This document shows, in pieces, positions 1 through 5,675 of a stretch of 9,529 nt of DNA; position 1 is the stretch's first letter; every line of letters starts with the position of its first letter. The notes below the pieces were generated by a model, which searched no databases, was not told the origin of the DNA, and saw only the letters and a list, made by a program, of their open reading frames with translations. This DNA is from Chloroflexota bacterium (lineage in GTDB: Bacteria > Chloroflexota > Anaerolineae > Anaerolineales > UBA4823): positions 1-9,529 of the forward strand of contig JAJZSS010000033.1 of NCBI GenBank assembly GCA_021849525.1, given 5' to 3'. The position numbers were made by a program, and so were the translations under genes.

Positions 1-213
1 ATCCTGGATATGGTGGCAGAACGGGTGGGCGACCGGCCGGTCAATGCTGCAGTCGTCCATGCCATCGATGAATCCTCGGCGCAGGAATTAATGGGACACG
101 TCCGGCAGCGCTTGAATTGTCGCGAGCTGATCCTGACCGGGCTTTCGGTGGCGATTGCTGCCAACCTGGGTCCGGGTACGATCGGTATTATTGCTTACCC
201 GGTAGTTGAATAA
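1..213 (+). CDS. DegV family protein, C-terminal part (5' end outside window)
   Basis: The reading frame is open from base 1, so the gene starts before the window; only the last 70 residues are present. The tail reads as the end of a DegV domain: a segment around AAVVHAIDESSAQELMGHV, a helix, then the strand-and-turn LSVAIAANLGPGTIGIIAY, which matches the family's closing GPG turn. DegV proteins (FakB in Firmicutes) bind a fatty acid and present it to fatty acid kinase FakA for phosphorylation in the cytoplasm; this role is family knowledge and not visible in the fragment. The fatty-acid head-group residues lie in the missing part. A small membrane-protein gene follows after 16 bases and is probably co-transcribed. 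Confidence 0.8.
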   Translation: MLDMVAERVGDRPVNAAVVHAIDESSAQELMGHVRQRLNCRELILTGLSVAIAANLGPGTIGIIAYPVVE

Positions 214-229
214 GTTGGTGAGGTAGACG

Positions 230-499
230 ATGATGGCTCGAGATAGCCTGTTCGACCAGGGGGCGAGTGGCTTGGAACGCTCGCTCGAGTATGCGTTGGA
301 TGCCGCATTTCGCCCGGTTGGACCGCGCCGGGAGTATCTGGATACCCTGCGCACCCGGCTGATGGCAGAACCGGACTATACGGAAGAAGATGAACACCTG
401 GTGCAGCTGGTATTGGGCGGCGTGGGTGCGGTCAGTGCGGTGCTGTTGATTATCGCCAGCGTGCGCTGGGTGCAGCACCGGCGGCGAGGTAAAGACTAA
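230..499 (+). CDS. Small single-pass membrane protein, unknown function
   Basis: An 89-residue protein I do not recognise. Residues 1-56 are soluble, with a motif FRPVGPRREYLDTLRTRL (27-44) and an acidic stretch (EEDEH, 52-56). One hydrophobic segment follows (about 58-79, rich in Leu, Val, Gly), then a basic tail (QHRRRGK), so the C-terminus is predicted to face the cytoplasm. The start is the first of two adjacent ATGs (230 and 233); a GGTGAGG element lies just upstream at 216-222. It sits 16 bases after the DegV gene on the same strand, suggesting co-transcription. Its last bases overlap the end of the convergent gene at 496-816. The arrangement of a short soluble head and one C-terminal span resembles small anchored regulators or adaptors, but no function can be assigned. 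Confidence 0.65.
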   Translation: MMARDSLFDQGASGLERSLEYALDAAFRPVGPRREYLDTLRTRLMAEPDYTEEDEHLVQLVLGGVGAVSAVLLIIASVRWVQHRRRGKD

Positions 500-816
500 T
501 TGAGGAGTAATTCTGCCAGGCGGCGGGCATCGGCAAGGAGATCGGCATCGATGGGGAGCTGGTGATCGGGGGTCAGGCGTACCAGGAAGCGCCCGGCAAG
601 CTCGTGGACCTCGGGGGGAAAAGCAGGGCTGGAAGCCAGGATCGCTAAACGATCATAGGCAGGGGCGGGGGTGGGGAGACTGCGGCGGCGCAGGGCTTCA
701 CCGGCGGCAGCACCGGCTGCGCGCCGGGCGCAGACGCGCGCCATGCCTTCATTGCCCCGCTCGCGAGCATATCCAGCGGCCGCCAGTTCTTTTTCAAAGG
801 TTTCACGCCAGTCCAC
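496..816 (-). CDS. Small helical protein, possibly HEPN-like, unknown function
   Basis: A 106-residue protein starting at GTG (816-814). It is predicted to be almost all helical. The first half (5-46) is rich in Ala, Arg and Glu, with AGYARERGNEGMARVCARRA reminiscent of HEPN-type helices; the second half (53-106) ends in a helix (ADLLADARRLAELLL). An R80-x4-H85 spacing is present, which resembles the HEPN ribonuclease signature Rx4-6H, but it lies in a predicted loop, so this is weak. No Shine-Dalgarno is seen before the GTG; a TAAAAT -10-like box ends six bases upstream, so a leaderless transcript is possible. An in-frame stop lies just upstream, ruling out a longer form. The 3' end overlaps the convergent membrane-protein gene by four bases. 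Codon choice looks like a genuine gene of this genome. Confidence 0.6.
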   Translation of the reverse strand: MDWRETFEKELAAAGYARERGNEGMARVCARRAAGAAAGEALRRRSLPTPAPAYDRLAILASSPAFPPEVHELAGRFLVRLTPDHQLPIDADLLADARRLAELLLN

Positions 817-822
817 AGGGAT

Positions 823-828
823 ATTTTA
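823..828 (-). promoter_or_regulatory. -10-like box directly upstream of a GTG start
   Basis: Reading the - strand, TAAAAT (828 to 823) is separated by six bases from the GTG at 816. That places a predicted transcription start on or next to the start codon. No convincing -35 box is present at 16-18 bp spacing (the hexamer at 851-846 is TAGTTC), so this is a weak promoter call. Confidence 0.3.
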
Positions 829-849
829 ACCCATAATGTATAGATGAAC

Positions 850-895
850 TACTTCAGACCCCTGGGGTTTCCGAAAACCCCAGAGGTCTGAAGTA
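850..895. repeat. Near-perfect 21-bp inverted repeat (hairpin)
   Basis: The left arm ACTTCAGACCCCTGGGGTTT (851-870) and right arm AAACCCCAGAGGTCTGAAGT (875-894) are complementary except for one position, with a CCGA loop (871-874). T850/A895 add one more pair. The element lies between divergently transcribed genes, so it is not an obvious terminator for either. There is no T-tract on either side. It looks like an interspersed palindromic repeat unit. Confidence 0.85.
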
Positions 896-934
896 ACTCA
901 GGGATCTTAAATAACCCAGGGATTTGAAATATCC
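881..934. repeat. Three degenerate 18-bp tandem repeats
   Basis: Units at 881-898, 899-916 and 917-934 all begin CAG(A/G)G(A/G)T. Units two and three match at 15 of 18 positions; units one and two at 13 of 18. Unit one is itself the end of the right arm of the neighbouring hairpin, so hairpin and tandem array share sequence. The following 18 bases match only about half the positions, so the array fades out. Nothing in it suggests coding. Confidence 0.6.
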
Positions 935-1051
935 CGGCGGTCAGTAAAACACCTGGAAGTCCGGGCGGGTTAGCGAACAGGATCGTGAGGTCTACACCAA
1001 CCACTTCATTAACAGGCCATTATAACCGGATAAAGAATATCCAAATAAAGT

Positions 1052-1057
1052 TATAAT
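1052..1057 (+). promoter_or_regulatory. Candidate -10 box for the DLH-like gene
   Basis: A perfect TATAAT lies at 1052-1057, 30 bases before the ATG at 1088. No TTGACA-like -35 is found at 16-18 bp. A small palindrome, GGATA-AAGAA-TATCC (1028-1042), sits where the -35 region would be, so an activator-dependent or operator-controlled promoter is possible. Confidence 0.4.
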
Positions 1058-1087
1058 CGGGCCAATCCTGTTTACCCTGGAGGACCC

Positions 1088-2146
1088 ATGAACCTGTTTC
1101 AGAAATATCTGGTCGATGAATTTGTCGAGGATTACCAGGAAAATCGCCTCACACGGCGCGAAGCGCTCAAGCTGATCGGCTCGGTGGTGGGCAGCGCGGC
1201 GGTGGCGAGCTCGATCCTGGCAGCCTGTGCACCACTCAACCCGGAAGAGGCCACCCTGGCTCCGGCGGTGAGGACGCCATCCGCTGCGGCAGTAAGCGCG
1301 GCGACTCAGGCACCATCCCAGACAGCAGCCTTGGCGACCGAAACCGCTTCAGCCCGGGGGACGGCTGAAACAACCGCCACCCGTGGACCGGCGAATACCC
1401 TGCCAGGGGACTTAGCTGTGCCTGCCGGCGCCCCGCACGGCACGGTCACCGCGAATGATCCCGCGATCCTTGCTTCGGCGGTGAATATACCCGGGGTAGA
1501 TGCCGAGTTGATGGGCTACCTGGCACGCCCTGCCTCCGGTGAGCCTGCACCGGTGATCCTGGTGTGCCACGAGAACCGCGGCCTGACGGCCCATATCCAG
1601 GATGTAGCCCGCCGCCTGGCGAAAGCCGGGTATGTGGCGCTGGCGGTGGACCTGCTCTCACGGCATGGCGGCAGCGCAGCGATGGACAGCAGCGATGTGC
1701 CGGGCGTTCTGGGCAATATCGAGCCGGATACTTTTGTCCGAGACTTTACGGACGGGTGGCGCTGGCTGGCTGACCAACCCTTTGCCCTGCCCGAGCGGGT
1801 GGGGATGGTGGGTTTCTGCTTTGGCGGGGGTGTAACCTGGCGGGTGGCCACCCAGATGCCAGAGCTGAAAGCGGCGGCGCCGTTTTATGGTCCACACCCG
1901 GATCTGAATGCAGTGCCCAAAATCCAGGCGGCAGTGCAGGCGGTCTACGGTGCGCTGGACACGCGCATCAATGCGGGAATCCCGGCGATCGAAGAAGCGA
2001 TGCAGCAAAATGGGAAGATCTATAAGAAACTGGTTTACCCGGATGCCGACCACGCCTTCTTTAATGACACCGGCACGCGCTATAACCCGGCTGCTGCCGA
2101 GGATGCCTGGAAGCAGACGTTGAACTGGTTTGGAGACTATGTGTAA
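1088..2146 (+). CDS. Exported dienelactone hydrolase family protein (putative lipoprotein)
   Basis: A 352-residue alpha/beta hydrolase of the dienelactone hydrolase (DLH) type. The N-terminus has twin arginines (TRREALK, R23/R24), a hydrophobic stretch (29-46) and a lipobox LAAC with Cys47, so it is probably exported by Tat and lipid-anchored. An Ala/Thr/Ser/Pro-rich linker (about 50-110) separates anchor from domain. The DLH domain (about 112-352) shows HENRG (161-165), the nucleophile elbow GFCFGG with Cys244, Asp291 in ALDTR, and His322 in DADHAFF, a complete Cys-Asp-His triad. Such enzymes hydrolyse lactones or small esters; the true substrate is unknown. The ATG is preceded by GGAGG at 1079-1083. 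The domain alone is about the usual DLH size, the extra length being signal and linker. Two further small genes follow, the last another hydrolase. Confidence 0.9.
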   Translation: MNLFQKYLVDEFVEDYQENRLTRREALKLIGSVVGSAAVASSILAACAPLNPEEATLAPAVRTPSAAAVSAATQAPSQTAALATETASARGTAETTATRGPANTLPGDLAVPAGAPHGTVTANDPAILASAVNIPGVDAELMGYLARPASGEPAPVILVCHENRGLTAHIQDVARRLAKAGYVALAVDLLSRHGGSAAMDSSDVPGVLGNIEPDTFVRDFTDGWRWLADQPFALPERVGMVGFCFGGGVTWRVATQMPELKAAAPFYGPHPDLNAVPKIQAAVQAVYGALDTRINAGIPAIEEAMQQNGKIYKKLVYPDADHAFFNDTGTRYNPAAAEDAWKQTLNWFGDYV

Positions 2147-2155
2147 TTCCCTGGC

Positions 2156-2184
2156 TTGACCCTAGTCTCCAGGCGCATTACAAT
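2156..2184 (+). promoter_or_regulatory. Promoter for the small membrane protein gene
   Basis: A -35 box TTGACC (2156-2161) and a -10 box TACAAT (2179-2184) are separated by 17 bp. Each matches the sigma-70 consensus at five of six positions. The expected transcription start falls at about 2190-2191, on the GTG start codon of the next gene, so the message is probably leaderless. Confidence 0.65.
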
Positions 2185-2190
2185 CACGCC

Positions 2191-2421
2191 GTGACCCGCG
2201 ACTTACGCAAATACGCCACCCAAACAAATAAACGCCTGATCCTGGGTGGGATCGGGCTGTTGTATCTGGTTGGGGGTGGGCTGATCTACCTTATTTTTGG
2301 GCGGGAGGCAGCCATCACCGGGGTGATCTGCCTGACGGCGGGCCTTTCGCCGCTGGTCCTGGCGTGGCTGGCGCTGAGCCTGGTGGGCTGGGTCGCCCGA
2401 CGGGCCGATCCAGACCGCTGA
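2191..2421 (+). CDS. Small two-span membrane protein, probably leaderless
   Basis: A 76-residue protein of unknown function, starting at GTG. A basic N-terminus (TRDLRKYATQTNKR) precedes two hydrophobic segments, about 16-36 (LILGGIGLLYLVGGGLIYLIF) and about 40-68, and it ends in RRADPDR. By the positive-inside rule both ends face the cytoplasm. There is no Shine-Dalgarno before the GTG, yet a well-formed promoter ends six bases upstream, which supports this start and a leaderless mRNA. It lies 44 bases after the exported hydrolase and 16 bases before the carboxylesterase, so the promoter may also drive the latter. No family is recognised. Confidence 0.6.
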   Translation: MTRDLRKYATQTNKRLILGGIGLLYLVGGGLIYLIFGREAAITGVICLTAGLSPLVLAWLALSLVGWVARRADPDR

Positions 2422-2437
2422 AAGGGGAGGAATATCC

Positions 2438-3115
2438 ATGGAAGCGAGCATCGCAGCCCGCCAGATCGGAGATTGGCAGCTGAAACTGCGCCAGCCACCA
2501 GGCGAAGGACCGTTTCCGGTGATCGGGATGATACACGGCTGGACCGGGGACGAGGATTCGATGTGGGTCTTTGCCAGCCGGCTGCCGAAGAATGCCTTAT
2601 TGATTGCGCCGCGCGGCCTGTTTCCCTCGCTGCTGAGCGACTTCGCTGGCTATGCCTGGCATACCCAGCGCAGCCAGCCTAGCCAGCGAAGCCGCCTGTG
2701 GCCGCGGGTGGAGGATTTCGACCCGGCGGTGGCAGCCTTGCTGGAGCTGTTCACCACCCGGAATTTCCCGCAGGGTGATTTCTCGCAGCTGCGGCTGCTG
2801 GGTTTCAGCCAGGGGGCGGCGCTCACCTTTGCGCTGGGCTTGCAGCACCCCGAGCGGGTGCAGGCTCTGGCGGGGCTGGCGGGCTTTTTGCCCGAGGGCA
2901 GCGCCGAGCTGGCGGTGGACCAGCCTCTGCTGGATAAGCCGGTTTTCCTGGCGCACGGCACGCGCGACGAGCTGGTGCCGGTGGAGAAAGCCCGGTTGGC
3001 GGCGACGATCCTGGAGCGGGCCGGAGCGACGGTGAACTACTGCGAGCATGATGTGGGGCATAAACTCAATGCAGCCTGCTTCCGCAGCCTGAAAATCTTC
3101 TTTGAAGATAATTAG
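2438..3115 (+). CDS. Alpha/beta hydrolase, phospholipase/carboxylesterase type
   Basis: A 225-residue cytoplasmic hydrolase with no signal peptide, the normal length for the Abhydrolase_2 carboxylesterase family. Visible motifs are the oxyanion-hole HGWTGDE (33-39), an APRG strand end (57-60), the nucleophile elbow GFSQG with Ser124, Asp177 in HGTRDELVP and His208 in VGHKLN, giving a complete Ser-Asp-His triad. Such enzymes cleave carboxylic esters, lysophospholipids or acyl-thioesters; the substrate here cannot be told. The ATG has a strong GGGGAGG at 2424-2430. Between H75 and L87 the protein carries the tripeptide repeat QRS-QPS-QRS, encoded by three 9-bp tandem units, which looks like a local expansion in a loop. 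It is likely co-transcribed with the membrane protein just upstream. It ends 52 bases before the end of the convergent hydrogenase operon. Confidence 0.88.
   Translation: MEASIAARQIGDWQLKLRQPPGEGPFPVIGMIHGWTGDEDSMWVFASRLPKNALLIAPRGLFPSLLSDFAGYAWHTQRSQPSQRSRLWPRVEDFDPAVAALLELFTTRNFPQGDFSQLRLLGFSQGAALTFALGLQHPERVQALAGLAGFLPEGSAELAVDQPLLDKPVFLAHGTRDELVPVEKARLAATILERAGATVNYCEHDVGHKLNAACFRSLKIFFEDN
2641..2692. repeat. In-gene 9-bp tandem repeats with 12-bp inverted repeat
   Basis: Three tandem 9-bp units, CAGCGCAGC (2666-2674), CAGCCTAGC (2675-2683) and CAGCGAAGC (2684-2692), encode QRS, QPS and QRS in frame. In addition, CTTCGCTGGCTA (2641-2652) is the exact inverse complement of TAGCCAGCGAAG (2680-2691), with 27 bases between. 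Confidence 0.8.
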
Positions 3116-3158
3116 GATTGATCGAGAGCCAGGACTTATGGGCTGCAAAATCCTTAAA

Positions 3159-3181
3159 CTGCCAGGCTTAGCTCCAGGCAG
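3159..3181 (-). terminator. Weak terminator-like hairpin at the end of the hydrogenase operon
   Basis: On the - strand CTGCC-T-GG pairs with CC-T-GGCAG around a seven-base loop AGCTAAG, which contains the TAA stop codon of the last gene. The downstream sequence TTTAAGGATTTT is only moderately T-rich. The stem has one T-T mismatch, so termination strength is doubtful. The convergent hydrolase gene shows no clear terminator of its own in the 52-base gap. Confidence 0.3.
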
Positions 3182-3635
3182 CAGCGAGCTGAATTCGAGT
3201 TGTGGTAAGCCGCTGTAAGGCAACGCGAGCGATTTTTTCCATCATGGGGTAACCAAAGCCTGGATTGGCATCGAGAATATTGCGTAACGCTTTGCCATCG
3301 ATCGTAAGGATTGTGCTCGGCACGCTGGTGCGGGCTGTGGCAACATAAATATGCGGCTCGATCAAGGCTGAAATGGCAAATGCCTCTCCCGGATTGATGC
3401 TGCCGGAATAATAGTCGTTATGACTGGCAGGACGAGTTTCTTCTCGAGCGCTGAAGAAAAGATCCACGCTGCCGGTAATAAGGAAATAAAGTGTGTCGGC
3501 GGAGGCACCCTCTTCGAACAGAGTAACTTCTTTCTCATAAGATTGTTCTTCACTGATCAGCGCAATTTCACGTAAATAATCAGAGTCAATCCAGCCAAAA
3601 AAGGGAAAACGGCGCAGCAATTCGGGAGATATCAT
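3168..3635 (-). CDS. Cyclic nucleotide-binding-domain protein, no DNA-binding domain
   Basis: A 155-residue protein that is essentially one cNMP-binding (CRP-like) beta-roll. LLRRFPFFGWIDSDYLREIA (6-25) is the usual leading helix, VTLFEEGASADTLYFLITGS (37-56) the typical first strands, and PGEAFAISALIEPHIYVATA (82-101) the position of the phosphate-binding cassette. The cassette keeps GE but has His95 where cAMP-binding proteins carry Arg, so it may bind another ligand or none. The C-terminal helices (about 115-150) end without a helix-turn-helix, so it is not a CRP-type transcription factor. It is the last gene of the hydrogenase operon: the protease TGA is one base before this ATG, and AGGAGG lies just upstream. 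A sensory or allosteric role linked to the hydrogenase is inferred from position only. Confidence 0.85.
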   Translation of the reverse strand: MISPELLRRFPFFGWIDSDYLREIALISEEQSYEKEVTLFEEGASADTLYFLITGSVDLFFSAREETRPASHNDYYSGSINPGEAFAISALIEPHIYVATARTSVPSTILTIDGKALRNILDANPGFGYPMMEKIARVALQRLTTTRIQLAAAWS

Positions 3636-3636
3636 G

Positions 3637-4152
3637 TCAGGCCTCCTGGGTTGATTGCGACTGCAACATCTCTAATACGGTCTGGACTGCTCCGGGAACT
3701 GCAGCCGCGACCGCAGGGCTTAACTGTTCGGAGAAATCGGATATATTCTCGGCGACGATGGCGACAATATCGATCGTTACCGGCAGCTCTGCTCCCAATT
3801 TTCGACCCAGCTGGAGGGCATTTACCAGGCTGGTATCGTGGGCGGAGCTGAGGTGACCGGCGGATGGGTCGGGTAAGGCTGTAATGGGGAAGTGCAAGCA
3901 GGCGCCTGGAGGGTGTTGTGGGGATTGGATGGCATCGATCAGGATTGCAGATTGATAATCACTGAGATGTTCCATCAAGCTCAAACCACCCAGGGACAGA
4001 CACAGAAAATCAACCGCGCCGGGAATTGTCCAGGAGCTTGCGGCTGAGCGTTCAAGCAGGTGATAACGTTCTTCGACAGCCTGGGCGACCACCCAACCGA
4101 CGCCGTCGTCACCCAGGATTGGATTGCCCAATCCAATCACGATCGTTTTCAT
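3637..4152 (-). CDS. [NiFe]-hydrogenase maturation protease (HycI/HybD/HoxW type)
   Basis: A 171-residue endopeptidase of the usual family length. It shows the N-terminal strand MKTIVIGLGNPILGDDGVG; Asp16, Asp73 (LIDAI) and His105 (SSAHD) correspond to the three nickel-sensing ligands known from HybD. These enzymes check nickel insertion in the hydrogenase large subunit and then cut off its C-terminal tail after the last His of DPCxxCxxH. The substrate is presumably MvhA, encoded just upstream, which still carries such a tail. The frame is open for 47 codons further upstream into mvhA, but the family begins at MKTIV, so ATG 4152 is chosen. The gap to the mvhA stop is 44 bases, with no good Shine-Dalgarno directly before this ATG, unlike the other junctions. 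This suggests lower expression, fitting a catalytic maturation factor. Confidence 0.9.
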   Translation of the reverse strand: MKTIVIGLGNPILGDDGVGWVVAQAVEERYHLLERSAASSWTIPGAVDFLCLSLGGLSLMEHLSDYQSAILIDAIQSPQHPPGACLHFPITALPDPSAGHLSSAHDTSLVNALQLGRKLGAELPVTIDIVAIVAENISDFSEQLSPAVAAAVPGAVQTVLEMLQSQSTQEA

Positions 4153-4196
4153 ATGCAATGAATGGCGGGAGTTCGGATACTCTCCACCGATTCGAT

Positions 4197-5663
4197 CTAA
4201 CAATTCTGGCGCAAGACTTTCACGGGAGCGCCATCTGCATCCCGGATGGTCACGACCAGCGGCATTTGGCCAGGCAGGGAATGAGTGGCGCACGACAGGC
4301 AGGGATCGTAAAGTCGAAAAGCCATCTCTACCCGATTGAGCAGACCTTCAGTTACTTCCACCCCTGGCTTGATGAAAGATTGGGCGGCCTTCTTAATTGA
4401 CATGCTGATCGGCGCATAGTTATTGGTTGTGCCAACGATCAGGTTTACTTTTGTCACCACGCCCCTTTCATCGGTCCAATAGTGGTGGGTCAGCGTGCCG
4501 CGGGGGGCTTCCACGATTCCCACTCCTTCGCTGGGAACTTTTTCAGGCACCTTATGGATGTCAGGTGAAGTGATTTCGGGATCGGTAACCAGCTCAACCC
4601 AGCGCTCGGCAGCGTAAAGCAATTCGATCAAACGCGCCCAGTGGGTTGCCAGGCGCTGGTGGACGGGTTTTCCGCCCAGAGTGCTGAAAAATCGCTCGTA
4701 TTCTGCCTGCGCCAGCGGAGTCGCCATGCCATCTGCGGCATTGAGGCGTGAGAGCGGGGTGGCGCAGTAAACACCCGAATCGACTCCATCTGTGAAGCCT
4801 TTCCAGCCGATTTTCTTTAAATAAGGGAATTTCAGGTAAGTCCAGGGTTCGACCCGTTCTTCGACCCAATCGCGGTATTCGTGAGGGGCATATTTGCCGA
4901 TCCGTTCACCGAGCGGAGAAACAATGCTGACCCTGCCATCATAAAAATTCACCCGGTTATTTTCATCCACCAGACCCATGTAATAGGTTTTGTGCGTATA
5001 GATATCACTTAAGACCAGATCCAGGTACGCCGGGTTGCCTAACACAATCTGATTGAAAAGATCGATGCTGAATTGGGCAAACTTGATCGCCCAGCGACCC
5101 ATTTTCTCAATCTCCTGGCGTTCTTCTTCGTTGATCCCTTTGGTCATTCCTCCAGGGATGGCTGTACAGGGGTGGACGCGGCGCCCGCCGATGGTTTGAA
5201 TGACAGAATGGCCGTATTTGCGCGCCTGGATCACCTGCCCACCGACTTCCAGGCCGACTTTGTGGATTACCCCCAGAATATTTCGCTCTGCGACCGGGGC
5301 GTCTGGACCCATGACAAAATCCGGTCCGCCCAGAGCATAAAAATGGGTGGTATGGTCGGTTACATAGAAGGCGCTATACAGCAATTCACGCAGCAGCCTG
5401 GCTGGCCGGGGCGGCTCAACGCCATAAACTGCATCGGCTGCCTTGGCACCAGCCATATGGTGGGCTTCCGGGCAGACTCCGCAGATGCGGTTGGTGATTA
5501 ATGGCAGCTCTTCTACCGGGCGCCCGACGCAGAATTGTTCAAAGCCCCGTAATTCGGGAACCTGAAAATATGTGTTGGATACAGTGCCATCCGGATCCAG
5601 AAAAATTTCAATTTTGCCGTGTCCTTCCAGGCGGGTGATAGGGTCGATCGAAATTCGCTGCAT
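4197..5663 (-). CDS. mvhA: Group 3-type [NiFe]-hydrogenase large subunit (MvhA/VhuA-like)
   Basis: A 488-residue catalytic subunit holding the Ni-Fe(CN)2CO site that splits or forms H2. Nickel ligands are visible as R59-x-C61-G-x-C64-x3-H68 (L1 motif) and D453-P-C455-x2-C458-x2-H461 (L2 motif). The N-terminal RLEGH (11-15) is also typical. After His461 a 27-residue tail remains, to be removed by the maturation protease encoded next. The absence of a signal peptide and the neighbours place it in the F420-non-reducing MvhADG/HdrABC (group 3c) type rather than a membrane uptake enzyme. The reading frame is open upstream to 5777 inside mvhG, but ATG 5663 is the family start and has AGGAGG six bases ahead, overlapping the mvhG stop. 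The gap to mvhG is 10 bases. Cytoplasmic. Confidence 0.95.
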   Translation of the reverse strand: MQRISIDPITRLEGHGKIEIFLDPDGTVSNTYFQVPELRGFEQFCVGRPVEELPLITNRICGVCPEAHHMAGAKAADAVYGVEPPRPARLLRELLYSAFYVTDHTTHFYALGGPDFVMGPDAPVAERNILGVIHKVGLEVGGQVIQARKYGHSVIQTIGGRRVHPCTAIPGGMTKGINEEERQEIEKMGRWAIKFAQFSIDLFNQIVLGNPAYLDLVLSDIYTHKTYYMGLVDENNRVNFYDGRVSIVSPLGERIGKYAPHEYRDWVEERVEPWTYLKFPYLKKIGWKGFTDGVDSGVYCATPLSRLNAADGMATPLAQAEYERFFSTLGGKPVHQRLATHWARLIELLYAAERWVELVTDPEITSPDIHKVPEKVPSEGVGIVEAPRGTLTHHYWTDERGVVTKVNLIVGTTNNYAPISMSIKKAAQSFIKPGVEVTEGLLNRVEMAFRLYDPCLSCATHSLPGQMPLVVTIRDADGAPVKVLRQNC

Positions 5664-5669
5664 GCTGAG

Positions 5670-5675
5670 CCTCCT
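5670..5675 (-). promoter_or_regulatory. Ribosome binding site that fixes the mvhA start
   Basis: AGGAGG reads from 5675 to 5670 on the - strand, six bases before ATG 5663, and overlaps the TAG stop of mvhG. It decides between the ATG at 5663 and a longer in-frame reading that starts within mvhG, and it allows translational coupling of the two subunits. Confidence 0.8.

Larger units (their letters stand above)
817..1087. other. Divergent intergenic region
   Basis: This 271-base gap separates the - strand helical-protein gene from the + strand hydrolase gene. It contains the hairpin and 18-bp repeats (850-934), a stretch with no recognised feature (935-1018), and an AT-rich promoter zone (about 1019-1060). 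I see no small gene or RNA gene in it. Confidence 0.7.

Noticed and set aside
1658..2053. 131-codon - strand open frame opposite the DLH gene
   Set aside because: It is antisense to the nucleophile and acid/base motifs of a clear hydrolase and has no plausible product.
3116..3158. Terminator for the + strand hydrolase gene
   Set aside because: Only 4-5 bp stems without a following T-tract are present on the + strand.
2597..3223. 208-codon - strand open frame opposite the carboxylesterase
   Set aside because: The + strand gene has a complete catalytic triad; the antisense product is low-complexity, rich in Gln, Arg and Leu, and has no domain.
4153..4293. Longer N-terminus for the maturation protease
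   Set aside because: The extension overlaps the 3' end of mvhA and has no similarity to the family, which begins at the IGLGN strand.
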